NCBI GenBank assembly: GCA_003506735.1
Contig: DNYS01000074.1
Location: 5,306-12,933, forward strand
DNA length: 7,628 nt
Direction: 5' to 3'
From: Nitrospinota bacterium
Lineage (GTDB): Bacteria > UBA8248
Program-made: the position numbers and the translations under genes
Part shown: positions 1 through 7,270 of the stretch, piece by piece
Position numbering within the stretch: the stretch's first letter is position 1
How the letters are laid out: each line of letters begins with the position of its first letter
Notes under the pieces: model-generated
The model's input: only the letters and a program-made list of their open reading frames with translations
Databases searched by the model: none
Told to the model about the DNA's origin: nothing

Positions 1-218
1 CCGCACAGGCACTCGTAATCCTTGATGGGCCCGAATATCACCGCGCAAAAAAGACCGTCTCGCTCGGGCCTGAAAGTCCGGTAGTTGATGGTTTCGGGCT
101 TTTTGACTTCGCCCGATGACCACGCACGAATGGTATGAGGAGATGCAATTCGAATTCGGATAGCGTCAAATGAGACGGGATCCTTCGGCTTTTCGAATAA
201 ATTGAGGATGCTGTCCAA
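1..218 (-). CDS. rpoC: RNA polymerase subunit beta' (N-terminal fragment)
   Basis: This is the start of the beta' subunit, which carries the catalytic magnesium site and clamp of RNA polymerase. Only the first 72 codons are in the window, and the frame runs off the left edge. The translation begins (M)[13 protein letters not shown] and continues with the family signatures [12 protein letters not shown] and ERDGLFC, then [12 protein letters not shown]70 and C72 are the first two of the four zinc-ribbon cysteines, at the same positions as in E. coli; the other two lie outside. The start is TTG, chosen because AGGAGG lies 7 nt upstream and because the next residues match the usual N-terminus; no ATG fits. 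It follows rpoB by 46 nt, as in nearly all bacteria. The identification is certain. The TTG start is well supported but inferred. Confidence 0.96.
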   Translation of the reverse strand, partial: MDSILNLFEKPKDPVSFDAIRIRIASPHTIRAWSSGEVKKPETINYRTFRPERDGLFCAVIFGPIKDYECLC

Positions 219-225
219 TGCAATT

Positions 226-231
226 CCTCCT
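226..231 (-). promoter_or_regulatory. Ribosome binding site of rpoC
   Basis: A perfect AGGAGG lies 7 nt before the TTG at 218-216. It decides the rpoC start, because there is no in-frame ATG that would give the conserved N-terminus. A strong site probably offsets the weak initiation codon (inference). Confidence 0.8.
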
Positions 232-241
232 GGGGTTCCGT

Positions 242-255
242 GCGGGCTAACCCGC
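242..255 (-). other. Small hairpin in the rpoB-rpoC spacer
   Basis: GCGGG and CCCGC form a 5-bp stem with a 4-nt loop (TTAG on the minus strand). It sits 10 nt before the rpoC ribosome binding site and 9 nt after the rpoB stop. No T tract follows, so it is not an intrinsic terminator. It may be chance in GC-rich DNA or may affect coupling between the two genes. Confidence 0.25.
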
Positions 256-264
256 GGGCGAAAG

Positions 265-3200
265 TTACCGCGGCGCCTCGCCGCTCTCGATCAACTCGAC
301 ATCGAGGGCCAGGCTCTGCAATTCTTTCAACAAAACGTTAAACGACTCGGGCAGGTTCGCCTCCAGGAGGTTTTCTCCCTTGACGATGGACTCGTACATC
401 CGCGTACGGCCCGCTACGTCGTCGCTCTTTACCGTAAGAATTTCCTGTAAGGTTTTGGCCGCACCGTAGGCCTCCAAAGCCCAGACCTCCATCTCGCCGA
501 GGCGCTGGCCTCCGAACTGTGCCTTGCCGCCGAGCGGCTGCTGGGTCACGAGCGAATAGGGCCCGGTCGAGCGGGCGTGGATTTTGTCGTCCACCAGGTG
601 GTGAAGCTTGAGCATGTAAATGATGCCCACCGTTACGCTCTGATCGAAGGGGCGGCCGCTCCGGCCGTCGTAGAGCTGCGTTTTCCCGTAATGGGGCAAC
701 TTGGCCTCTTCGGTGAGGCGGACGATATCCTTCTCGTCCGCACCGTCGAACACTGGCGTGGCGAAATGCATGCCCAGCTTCTCGCCGGCCCATCCCAGGT
801 TCGTCTCGAGTATCTGGCCCACGTTCATGCGCGAGGGCACGCCCAGCGGGTTCAAAACGATGTCGATGGGCGTTCCATCGTCGAGGTAAGGCATATCCTC
901 TTCGGGTACGATGATCGATACGACGCCCTTGTTTCCGTGGCGTCCAGCCATCTTGTCTCCGACCTGAAGCTTTCGCATCATCGCAACATAAATCTTGACC
1001 ATCTTGAGCACTCCCGGGGGATGCTCGTCGCCCCGCTGGAGCTTGCTGATCTTCTCCTCGAGAATGCTCTCCAAGAGCTTGATTTGATCCTCGGTCCGCA
1101 GGGCGACCTCTTTCATCTGTTCGGCCACCTGTTTGGCCACCGGAGCTTTCAGGAGATGATTTCCGCTCAACACCGCGACCGCAGGGGCCTCGAAATGGGT
1201 GCCCCGGCTGGTGAGCGTTTCGCCCGTTTCGGGGTGAGCGAGTTTCCCCGTGGCGGACTTGCCCACCAGCATCGACCGAAGCCGCTGGTCGCCTTCCTCT
1301 CGGATAATCCGAATCTCGTCGCCGTAGTCCTTCTCGAGCCGGGCGATTTCTTCTTCCTCGATGGAAATGGTCCGCGCATCCTTGGGAACCCCGCGGCGCG
1401 AGAAGACGCGCACCTCGACGATCGTTCCTTCGATGCCGGGCGGCACCCGGAGCGAGGAATCCCGGACATCTCCGGCCTTTTCGCCAAATATCGCCCGAAG
1501 GAGCTTTTCCTCGGGGCTGAGCTGGGTTTCACCCTTGGGCGTGATGCGGCCCACGAGAATGTCGCCCGGCAACACCCGGGCGCCCACGCGGATGATGCCG
1601 CTCTCGTCCAAATTCGAAAGCGTCTCTTCGCTCTGGTTCGGAATGTCCCGGGTAATTTCCTCGGGACCCTGCTTCGTGTCGCGCGCCTGGATTTCGAACT
1701 CTTCGATGTGGATCGAGGTATAAATGTCTTCCTTGACCACCCGCTCGGAAATGACGATGGCATCCTCGAAGTTGAATCCGTTCCAGGGCATGAAAGCGAC
1801 GAGCAAGTTGCGGCCCAACGCCAACTCGCCCATGTCGGTCGAAAACCCATCGGCGATGACCTCGCCCTTGGAGACCTTCTGGCCCACGCTGACGATGGGT
1901 TTTTGGTTGATGCAGGTGTTCTGGTTCGAGCGCCTGTACTTCACCATGTTGTGGATGTAGACACCGGGATCGCGCAGATCGCGGCTCGGGTCCGTTGCGC
2001 GGATCACGACGCGGGAAGCATCCGCTTTGACCACCTCTCCATCGGCCTGGGCGAGAACCACCGCTCCCGAATCGCGGGCGGCGATGGCCTCCATACCGGT
2101 GCCAACGCGCGGGGCCTCGGTCCGCAAAAGAGGGACGGCCTGACGCTGCATGTTCGAACCCATCAGGGCGCGGTTGGCGTCATCGTTTTCGAGAAACGGA
2201 ATGAGCGATGTCGCAACGCTCACCAGTTGCTTGGGCGAGACGTCCATGTAATCCACTTGATCGCGGGGGACGAGGACGAACTCTCCGCTCGTCCGGGCGG
2301 ACACCATCTCGTTGAGCAAGTTGCCTTTCTCGTCCACCGGGGCGTTCGCCTGGGCAATCTTGTATTTATCCTCGTCGATGGCCGAGAGCCATTCGACTTC
2401 ATCCGTGACGCGGCCGTTCACCATTTTTCGGCACGGCGTTTCGATAAAGCCAAACTCGTTCACGCGCGCATAGGTGGACAAACTCGCGATCAAACCGATG
2501 TTCGGCCCCTCCGGCGTTTCGATGGGGCATATTCGGCCGTAGTGGGTGGGGTGCACGTCACGCACCTCGAATCCGGCCCGGTCACGCGTCAATCCACCCG
2601 GACCCAGCGCCGAGAGCCGGCGCTTATGGGTGATCTCGGAAAGCGGATTCGTCTGATCCATGAACTGGCTGAGCTGGCTGGATCCGAAAAATTCCCTGAT
2701 CGCAGCGGTGATCATTTTCGAGTTGATCAGGTCGCGGATTGAAAGCGTTTCGCGGTCCTGGATACTCAGCCGCTCGCGAATGGCGCGCTCCATACGAACA
2801 AGCCCCACCCGAAACTGGCTCTCGAGCAGCTCGCCCACCGACCGGACGCGGCGGTTGCCCAGGTGGTCGATGTCATCCACCGAACCCTGGCCATGCCGGA
2901 GCTCGATGATGTAGCGCACCACGGCAATCACGTCGTCCAGGGTGAGAGTCTGCTGATCCAGGGGAAGGTTGAGGCCCAGCTTCGTGTTGAGCTTCAGGCG
3001 GCCGATCCGCGAAAGATCGTAGCGTTTGGGATTGAAGAAAAGGTTCTCAAACAAATTCCGCGCAGTATCCTTGGTGGGGGGATCGCCCGGCCGGAGGCGC
3101 TTGTAAATTTCCACCAGCGCATCCTCTGACGATTCGCATTTATCCGTCGTCAGCGTGTCGCGAATGGTCCGGTCGGTCCCTACGCCTGAAACATAAAGCA

Positions 3201-4317
3201 GGGGGATTTTGGCGATCTTCTTCTCCCGGATGATGGCGATGCCCTCGGCCGTGACCTCCGAATTGGTGTCGAAGAGCACCTCGCCCGTTTCCGGGTCGGC
3301 GATCGGCTGGGCGATGATGCCGCCCACCACTTCTTCGTCCCTGAGATCGAGGGTCTCGACTCCGGCGGCCTGCATTTTCCGCAGGGCGGCGCGGGTAAAC
3401 TTCCGTCCGGCGGTCAGGACCACCTCGCCCGTCTTGGGAAGAACGATGTCCTCGTCGATCCGCTGGTTCACCATCAACTCGGAGATGTTCTTGTAGAAGA
3501 TATTCCGCTTCGAGTCGTAGAAAATATCTTCGCTCTGGTAAAAGGAGTTGAGGATATCGTCCGTGGATAAGCCAAAGGCCCGGAGCAGAACCGAAACAGG
3601 GAGCTTGCGCCGCCGGTCGATGCGGACATAGAGGATGTCCTTGCTGTCGAACTCGAAATCGAGCCAGCTCCCGCGCGCCGGAATCATGCGCGCCGTGAAG
3701 GCCGATTTCGCGCTGATTTTGCTTTTGTCCGAACTGAAGAAGGCGCCGGGCGAGCGGTGCATCTGGCTGACCACCACCCGTTCGGTCCCGTTGATGATGA
3801 ACGTGCCGTTATCGGTCATCAGGGGAACTTCGCCGAAATAGACTTTTTGCTCTTTGACTTCGCTGACCCGCTTCTCTTTGGTCTGCTCGTCTTTTTCGTA
3901 CAGGGTCAAGCGCAACATCACCCGCAGGGGGGCGACGTAGGTCATCCCCCTCTGGCGGCACTCATCCGCCTCGTGCTTTTGGCGGCAAAATATCTCGTTT
4001 CCACCGTCGTCAACGATGCCCGGACCGCCCAGGCCCTCGTATTCGACGCCGCTCGCCTCCCATATCCCGATCTCATAGCCGAGATACTCGAAGACGGCGG
4101 TTTCGCTCGAATCCGTTATGGGGAAAATGCTCCTGAAGACACTTTCCAGGCCCTCGTCGGGCCGCCTGTCTTCAGGCTTGAGTTCCCAGCGCAGGAAACG
4201 CTCGTAGGAATCAAGTTGAATCTCGATGAGATTCGGAATATCGATGACCGCAGGGATCTTTGCAAAATTCACGCGAACCCGGCGGCCGTTTCCGGTGCTT
4301 GTAAGTTTTGTATTCAT
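265..4317 (-). CDS. rpoB: RNA polymerase subunit beta
   Basis: The beta subunit forms one pincer of RNA polymerase and part of the active centre. The intact frame gives 1350 residues (E. coli 1342) and ends in TAA. The ATG start has GAGG 6 nt upstream and precedes a typical N-terminus ([11 protein letters not shown] at 31-41). The rifampicin region (about 545-572) has D554, H564 and S569, equivalent to E. coli D516, H526 and S531, all in the susceptible form. NFEDA at 849-853 carries the acidic pair E851/D852. [12 protein letters not shown] (1120-1131) supplies K1122 and K1130, and H1247 is in HARSTGPYS. Compared with E. coli as I recall it, there is a 27-residue insertion between G84 and C120 in the protrusion. 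About 50 residues are missing between LGWAGEKLG and TPVFDG (about 1174-1190). The region around 985-1095 is of a length consistent with a proteobacterial-type insert. It lies 84 nt after rplL. Confidence 0.99.
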   Translation of the reverse strand: MNTKLTSTGNGRRVRVNFAKIPAVIDIPNLIEIQLDSYERFLRWELKPEDRRPDEGLESVFRSIFPITDSSETAVFEYLGYEIGIWEASGVEYEGLGGPGIVDDGGNEIFCRQKHEADECRQRGMTYVAPLRVMLRLTLYEKDEQTKEKRVSEVKEQKVYFGEVPLMTDNGTFIINGTERVVVSQMHRSPGAFFSSDKSKISAKSAFTARMIPARGSWLDFEFDSKDILYVRIDRRRKLPVSVLLRAFGLSTDDILNSFYQSEDIFYDSKRNIFYKNISELMVNQRIDEDIVLPKTGEVVLTAGRKFTRAALRKMQAAGVETLDLRDEEVVGGIIAQPIADPETGEVLFDTNSEVTAEGIAIIREKKIAKIPLLYVSGVGTDRTIRDTLTTDKCESSEDALVEIYKRLRPGDPPTKDTARNLFENLFFNPKRYDLSRIGRLKLNTKLGLNLPLDQQTLTLDDVIAVVRYIIELRHGQGSVDDIDHLGNRRVRSVGELLESQFRVGLVRMERAIRERLSIQDRETLSIRDLINSKMITAAIREFFGSSQLSQFMDQTNPLSEITHKRRLSALGPGGLTRDRAGFEVRDVHPTHYGRICPIETPEGPNIGLIASLSTYARVNEFGFIETPCRKMVNGRVTDEVEWLSAIDEDKYKIAQANAPVDEKGNLLNEMVSARTSGEFVLVPRDQVDYMDVSPKQLVSVATSLIPFLENDDANRALMGSNMQRQAVPLLRTEAPRVGTGMEAIAARDSGAVVLAQADGEVVKADASRVVIRATDPSRDLRDPGVYIHNMVKYRRSNQNTCINQKPIVSVGQKVSKGEVIADGFSTDMGELALGRNLLVAFMPWNGFNFEDAIVISERVVKEDIYTSIHIEEFEIQARDTKQGPEEITRDIPNQSEETLSNLDESGIIRVGARVLPGDILVGRITPKGETQLSPEEKLLRAIFGEKAGDVRDSSLRVPPGIEGTIVEVRVFSRRGVPKDARTISIEEEEIARLEKDYGDEIRIIREEGDQRLRSMLVGKSATGKLAHPETGETLTSRGTHFEAPAVAVLSGNHLLKAPVAKQVAEQMKEVALRTEDQIKLLESILEEKISKLQRGDEHPPGVLKMVKIYVAMMRKLQVGDKMAGRHGNKGVVSIIVPEEDMPYLDDGTPIDIVLNPLGVPSRMNVGQILETNLGWAGEKLGMHFATPVFDGADEKDIVRLTEEAKLPHYGKTQLYDGRSGRPFDQSVTVGIIYMLKLHHLVDDKIHARSTGPYSLVTQQPLGGKAQFGGQRLGEMEVWALEAYGAAKTLQEILTVKSDDVAGRTRMYESIVKGENLLEANLPESFNVLLKELQSLALDVELIESGEAPR

Positions 4318-4347
4318 CGCTCACCTCGAAGGCGGGTTCCTCGAATG

Positions 4348-4368
4348 CCCGGGGCTTTTGGTCCCGGG
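4348..4368 (-). promoter_or_regulatory. Hairpin in the rplL-rpoB spacer (possible attenuator or processing site)
   Basis: Two CCCGGG hexamers, 9 nt apart, can pair as a 6-bp GC stem. Each is also self-palindromic, so other pairings compete. The hairpin lies between rplL and rpoB, where E. coli has an attenuator and an RNase III site that lower rpoBC expression relative to the ribosomal genes. No T tract follows on the transcribed strand, so a simple intrinsic terminator is unlikely. Position and pairing are seen; the function is inference. Confidence 0.3.
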
Positions 4369-4401
4369 ACGACAGGGAGTACCGGCACTACTTGGCAAGC
4401 G

Positions 4402-4782
4402 TTATGAAATCTCTACCTCCGCTCCGACCTCCTTGAGCTTGTTGGCGGCTGCGTCAGCATCCTCTTTTGAAACATTCTCGACCACTGCCTTAGGTGCGGT
4501 GTCGGCCACCTCTTTTGCCTCCTTCAGCCCCAGAGTCGTCAACTCGCGAATGGCCTTGATGACTTTAATTTTTTCCTGGCCCACAGATTTCAGCGTAACC
4601 GTAAACTCCGTTTGCTCCTCGGCTGCTGCATCCTCGCCGCCACCAGCCTGCATGGCTCCCATCATCACCGGAGCCGCTGCGGAGACGCCAAACTTCTCCT
4701 CCAGCTCTTTGACGAATTCGCTCAGTTCGAGAACCGTCATTTCTTCGATAAAGGAGATCACCTCTTCTTTGGTCGCCACCAT
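4402..4782 (-). CDS. rplL: Ribosomal protein L7/L12 (bL12)
   Basis: L7/L12 is the multi-copy stalk protein that recruits translational GTPases to the 50S subunit. The 126 residues show the usual three parts. The N-terminal dimerisation and L10-binding helices span about 1-33 ([20 protein letters not shown]). An Ala/Gly-rich hinge covers about 34-57. The C-terminal factor-binding domain runs from about 59 to 126, with [12 protein letters not shown] at 83-94 as its signature. The frame stays open 43 codons further upstream, but that part is spacer. The ATG at 4782 gives MVATKEEV, the family N-terminus, with AGGA 8 nt before it. A GTG one codon later is a less likely alternative. It lies 103 nt after rplJ, its stoichiometric partner, and 84 nt before rpoB. 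Confidence 0.98.
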   Translation of the reverse strand: MVATKEEVISFIEEMTVLELSEFVKELEEKFGVSAAAPVMMGAMQAGGGEDAAAEEQTEFTVTLKSVGQEKIKVIKAIRELTTLGLKEAKEVADTAPKAVVENVSKEDADAAANKLKEVGAEVEIS

Positions 4783-4816
4783 TGAACCCTTCCTATATGC
4801 AACAGGTATCCAGAAC

Positions 4817-4830
4817 GCCCCGAGGGGGGC
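4817..4830 (-). promoter_or_regulatory. Hairpin 2 in the rplJ-rplL spacer
   Basis: GCCCC and GGGGC form a 5-bp GC stem with a 4-nt loop, located about 22 nt before the rplL ribosome binding site. Together with the hairpin at 4858-4872 it gives this spacer more structure than most in the operon. It could affect rplL translation or transcript stability, but the stem is short and may be chance. Confidence 0.25.
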
Positions 4831-4857
4831 ACCAAAACATATGCGGAAACACACAAC

Positions 4858-4872
4858 CCCCTTTATAAGGGG
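4858..4872 (-). promoter_or_regulatory. Hairpin 1 in the rplJ-rplL spacer
   Basis: CCCCTT and AAGGGG form a perfect 6-bp stem with a 3-nt loop, starting 13 nt after the rplJ stop codon. The transcript then reads GTTGTGTGTTT, which is U-rich but interrupted, so termination would be partial at best. L12 is made in several copies per L10, so full termination here would make no sense. Stabilising the upstream 3' end or a processing role is more plausible (inference). Confidence 0.3.
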
Positions 4873-4885
4873 CAACCTTTCATTT

Positions 4886-5452
4886 TTACCCGTTTTCCTT
4901 CTGTTTTGCAATCGCCTGGATGGCGTAAAGCAACTTGGTCAGTACAGCGTTGAGAACGCGGGGCAATGAGGCCACCTGGGCGTCCATCACGCCGACCAAT
5001 TGGCCCAGAATCGCCTCGCGGGGAGGTAGCTCTGCGAGAACCTTGATTTTGTCCTCATCCAGGAACTCTCCTTCCACCACCCCGCCACTGATCTTCCCGG
5101 CCCGGACCTCTTTCACGAAGTCATTGAGCACCTTGGCGGGTACGGCGGGGTCGCCCCGGGAGATCGCCATCGAAACCGGACCGTCGAGATGCCCCTGCAT
5201 GACCTCGAACGAAGTCCCCTCGATCGCGCGATGGAGGAGGTTGTTCTTCACGACCGACAGGTCCACCCCCGCTTCCCGGGTTTTCCGCCGAAGGTCGGTC
5301 ATCTGCATGACGGTCAGGCCCCGGAAGTCGAACAGGATGGCCGAACTGGCATCGGCCATCTTCTCCCGGATTTGCTCGACCTGGGCCACTTTTTGCGGGT
5401 TCGGACCGCTGCCCGCCGCTTTTCTGCCTTTTTCAGCCACCTCGGTGGACAT
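4886..5452 (-). CDS. rplJ: Ribosomal protein L10 (uL10)
   Basis: L10 anchors the L7/L12 dimers to 23S rRNA at the base of the GTPase stalk and in many bacteria represses its own mRNA. The 188 residues are longer than E. coli L10 (165). The conserved core includes [17 protein letters not shown] (41-57), [18 protein letters not shown] (62-79) and GPVSMA (91-96). The C-terminal helix starts after LPPREAIL and holds three similar segments spaced by 11 residues: LVGVMDA (152-158), LPRVLNA (163-169) and LLYAIQA (174-180). Each looks like an L12-dimer docking module. The N-terminus is about 12 residues longer than in E. coli. The ATG start is supported by GGGGAG 8 nt upstream, which overlaps the rplA stop (TAGGGGAG). 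Only 13 nt separate it from rplA, so an E. coli-like long rplJ leader is absent. Confidence 0.98.
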   Translation of the reverse strand: MSTEVAEKGRKAAGSGPNPQKVAQVEQIREKMADASSAILFDFRGLTVMQMTDLRRKTREAGVDLSVVKNNLLHRAIEGTSFEVMQGHLDGPVSMAISRGDPAVPAKVLNDFVKEVRAGKISGGVVEGEFLDEDKIKVLAELPPREAILGQLVGVMDAQVASLPRVLNAVLTKLLYAIQAIAKQKENG

Positions 5453-5465
5453 TAATTCGGCTCCC

Positions 5466-6170
5466 CTACTTCAAGGCGGCGATGAGGCCCTGGTGATCCA
5501 CTTTCACGCCGGGGCCCATCGTGCTGGAGATTGTCAATCCACGAAAATATATGCCCTTGCTCGAAGCGGGCTTGGAGCGAATCAGCGCATCGACCAGCGC
5601 CGAGATGTTTTCCACCAAAGCCTGCGTCTCGAAGCTGGCCTTTCCGACCGGTGCGTGGATGATGCCCGCCTTATCGACGCGGAATTCCACCTTGCCCGCC
5701 TTGATTTCCCTGACCATTCGCTCGACATCGAATGAGACGGTCCCGGACTTGGGGTTGGGCATCAGGCCGCGCGGCCCCAGGATTCGTCCGATTTTTCCGA
5801 CCACCCCCATGACATCCGGGGTCGCCACCGCACGGTCAAATCCCATCCATCCGCCCTGGATTTTCTCGGCCAGATCCTCGGCCCCGACAAAATCCGCGCC
5901 GACATCGGCCGCCTCGCGCGCTTTATCTCCCTTGGCGAATACGGCAACCGTCTGGCTTTTGCCGATTCCGTTCGGCAAAACGACGCTCCCTCGGACCATC
6001 TGGTCCGCATGGCGGGGGTCCACCCCCAGCTTGGCAGAAATCTCTACGGTTTCGTCGAATTTGACCTTGGCGCTTTCCTTCAACAGCGAGACCGCCTCCT
6101 CCAGGGGGTATTGGGACTCGCGGCTCACTTTTTCCTGAGCATCGTTGAAGCGCTTACCGTGTTTCGCCAT
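5466..6170 (-). CDS. rplA: Ribosomal protein L1 (uL1)
   Basis: L1 forms the mobile stalk that guides deacylated tRNA out of the E site, and in several bacteria it represses the rplKA mRNA by binding it. The 234-residue protein is of normal length. Landmarks are [20 protein letters not shown] (38-57), RGSVVLPNG (60-68), [13 protein letters not shown] (134-146) and the C-terminal [11 protein letters not shown] (215-225), which belongs to the RNA-binding surface. The frame is open 20 codons further upstream. The ATG at 6170 gives the typical MAKHGKRF N-terminus and has AGGAG 6 nt before it. It follows rplK by 70 nt that can fold (6187-6230), and rplJ starts 13 nt after its TAG stop, so rplA and rplJ are probably translationally linked. 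Confidence 0.98.
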   Translation of the reverse strand: MAKHGKRFNDAQEKVSRESQYPLEEAVSLLKESAKVKFDETVEISAKLGVDPRHADQMVRGSVVLPNGIGKSQTVAVFAKGDKAREAADVGADFVGAEDLAEKIQGGWMGFDRAVATPDVMGVVGKIGRILGPRGLMPNPKSGTVSFDVERMVREIKAGKVEFRVDKAGIIHAPVGKASFETQALVENISALVDALIRSKPASSKGIYFRGLTISSTMGPGVKVDHQGLIAALK

Positions 6171-6186
6171 CTCTTTCTCCTGTTTC

Positions 6187-6230
6187 GTGGTTCCGGCGGC
6201 GCTTCCAGAATTTCGGGGGGCGCCTCCCAC
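6187..6230 (-). promoter_or_regulatory. Candidate folded element before rplA (possible L1 operator)
   Basis: The transcript of the rplK-rplA spacer can form an outer 4-bp helix (GTGG with CCAC) and an inner 5-bp helix (GGCGC with GCGCC). They are separated by an asymmetric internal loop of 2 and 7 nt, and the inner helix closes a 17-nt loop. The element ends 5 nt before the AGGAG of rplA, so it could control initiation. Known L1 target sites in rRNA and mRNA share a helix / asymmetric loop / helix plan with a GGA or GA on one side. I could not confirm the conserved contact bases, so the L1 assignment is a guess. Confidence 0.3.
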
Positions 6231-6240
6231 CGCGGCTGGA

Positions 6241-6675
6241 TCAGCCCTCTACCGTGATTCCCATGCTCCGGGCGGTTCCCTCGATAATTCGCATCGCATT
6301 TTCAATATTGCCGGCGTTGAGATCTTTCTCTTTGGTCTCGGCGATCTCTTTCACCTGGGCCCGGGTTACCGTGCCTACGCCCTCCCTGCCGGGGAGGCCG
6401 CTTCCCTTCGCCAGGCCGACCGCCTGCTTGAGCAGCGACGAGGCCGGCGGGCTCTTCATGATGAATGAAAAGCTGCGGTCGGAGTACACCGAAAGCACCA
6501 CGGGAATGATCGTCCCCTCCCGGCCCTGGGTCTGCGCGTTGAAGGATTTGCAGAATTCCATGATGTTCACCCCCTGCTGGCCCAGCGCAGGACCGACGGG
6601 GGGCGCGGGATTGGCCTGGCCTGCGGGAATCTGCAGTTTCACCGTTGCCATGACTTCTCTGGTTCTTCTCGCCAT
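6241..6675 (-). CDS. rplK: Ribosomal protein L11 (uL11)
   Basis: L11 binds the GTPase-associated region of 23S rRNA at the stalk base. It is needed for factor turnover and for RelA activation by uncharged tRNA. The N-terminal domain has the hallmark [11 protein letters not shown] (23-33) followed by [15 protein letters not shown] (35-49). The C-terminal rRNA-binding domain covers about 76-144 and ends with [23 protein letters not shown] (118-140). The frame gives 144 residues from the ATG at 6675 ([15 protein letters not shown]). A second ATG at 6651 would give MATVKLQ. I prefer the first because family members usually have about nine residues before the KLQ motif and because the basic MA[KR][KR] start is typical. 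Neither ATG has a strong Shine-Dalgarno sequence. The stop is TGA. Confidence 0.97.
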   Translation of the reverse strand: MARRTREVMATVKLQIPAGQANPAPPVGPALGQQGVNIMEFCKSFNAQTQGREGTIIPVVLSVYSDRSFSFIMKSPPASSLLKQAVGLAKGSGLPGREGVGTVTRAQVKEIAETKEKDLNAGNIENAMRIIEGTARSMGITVEG

Positions 6676-6689
6676 TCTTTTTTCGCCCT

Positions 6690-6714
6690 AAAAAGTTCGC
6701 CCGCCAGCGCGGGC
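6690..6714 (-). terminator. Hairpin plus T5 in the nusG-rplK spacer (possible attenuator)
   Basis: GCCCGC and GCGGGC form a perfect 6-bp GC stem with a 4-nt loop. The transcript then reads GAAC followed by five Us. This resembles a weak intrinsic terminator, with a short stem and a U tract displaced by 4 nt. Lying between nusG and rplK, it could adjust the level of ribosomal-protein message relative to secE-nusG. Complete termination is unlikely unless rplK has its own promoter, which I cannot see in the 53-nt spacer. Confidence 0.35.
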
Positions 6715-6728
6715 CATCGCCACGATGG
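6714..6728 (-). promoter_or_regulatory. Hairpin immediately after the nusG stop
   Basis: CCATCG and CGATGG form a perfect 6-bp stem with a 3-nt loop, starting at the first base after the nusG TAG. It shares one base with the next hairpin (6699-6714), so both can nearly stack in tandem. It may protect the nusG 3' end or be part of a leader element for rplK. No direct evidence of function. Confidence 0.3.
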
Positions 6729-7256
6729 CTAGACCTTCTCCACCTGAAGCATTTCGAGTTCGACTGGCGTGGGCCGCCCCAAGATGCCCAACATCACCTT
6801 CACCTTGCCCCGGTCGGGATGCACTTCGTTAATCACGCCCGTGAAATTCACGAAGGGGCCATCCACCACCCGGATATTCTCTCCCTTTTCGAAATCCACC
6901 TTGCGGGCGGGTTTTTTAGCCTCACCTTTCATCTGCTTGACGACGTTCTGGACTTCCTCATCGCTCAAGGCCGATGGGTTCGTCCCGCCGAGAAAACCCG
7001 TCACCTTCGGGGTATTTTTGACCAGGTACCAGGACTCCTCGTTGCAATCCATTTCGATGAGAATATAGCCGGGGAAAAATTTTCGGTTGCTCGTCCTCCG
7101 CTTGCCGCCCTTGACCTCGACGACCTGCTCGGTCGGAACGACGATCTCGCCGAGCTGCTCCTCCACGCCGGCGGTGCGAAACTGCTCCATGATGTTGAGC
7201 CGCACCTTGTTCTCGAAACCCGAATAGGTGTGCACCACATACCACTCTTTCGCCAC
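6729..7256 (-). CDS. nusG: Transcription termination/antitermination factor NusG
   Basis: NusG binds the beta' clamp and beta protrusion of elongating polymerase through its NGN domain. Through its KOW domain it contacts Rho or ribosomal protein S10. With the GTG start the protein has 175 residues. The NGN domain begins EWYVVHTYSGFENKV (4-18) and includes NRKFFPGYILIEMD (57-70) and WYLVKNTPKVTGFLG (76-90). A charged linker spans about 108-122. The KOW domain covers about 123-175, with GPFVNFTGVINEV (133-145). A TTG at 7274 would add six residues and overlap the secE stop (TTGA), but it has no good ribosome binding site. The GTG at 7256 has GGAG 8 nt upstream and gives the common MAKxWYVVHTYSG start. 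The start is therefore likely but not certain. Confidence 0.97.
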   Translation of the reverse strand: MAKEWYVVHTYSGFENKVRLNIMEQFRTAGVEEQLGEIVVPTEQVVEVKGGKRRTSNRKFFPGYILIEMDCNEESWYLVKNTPKVTGFLGGTNPSALSDEEVQNVVKQMKGEAKKPARKVDFEKGENIRVVDGPFVNFTGVINEVHPDRGKVKVMLGILGRPTPVELEMLQVEKV

Positions 7257-7264
7257 GTCCGGAT

Positions 7265-7268
7265 CTCC
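7265..7268 (-). promoter_or_regulatory. Ribosome binding site deciding the nusG start
   Basis: GGAG lies 8 nt before the GTG at 7256-7254 and just after the secE TGA. It is the only good Shine-Dalgarno match near the nusG start. It would fall inside the gene if the TTG at 7274 were used, which argues for GTG. Confidence 0.6.
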
Positions 7269-7270
7269 GC

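Noticed and set aside
2602..2685. Possible rifampicin-resistance substitutions in rpoB
   Set aside because: D554, H564 and S569 (E. coli D516, H526, S531) and I610 (E. coli I572) are the normal susceptible residues.
577..2742. A 721-codon open frame on the plus strand
   Set aside because: It lies wholly antisense to rpoB. Its His/Asp/Arg/Val-rich translation is typical of the mirror frame of a GC-rich gene, and it resembles no protein family I know.
4863..4883. A six-codon mini-frame (MKGCPL) after the rplJ stop, ending inside a hairpin
   Set aside because: There is no convincing ribosome binding site, and such a short frame is expected by chance. I would reconsider it only if conserved in relatives.
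4783..4911. Longer rplL frame of 169 codons
   Set aside because: The extra 43 codons cover the spacer and overlap the end of rplJ. The family N-terminus starts at 4782 with a ribosome binding site.
4226..4969. A 247-codon plus-strand frame across rpoB, rplL and rplJ
   Set aside because: It is antisense to three well-identified genes and their spacers, is Ser-rich without domain structure, and has no identifiable start signals.
6171..6230. Longer rplA frame of 254 codons
   Set aside because: The extra 20 residues are not L1-like, while the ATG at 6170 has AGGAG and the normal MAK start.
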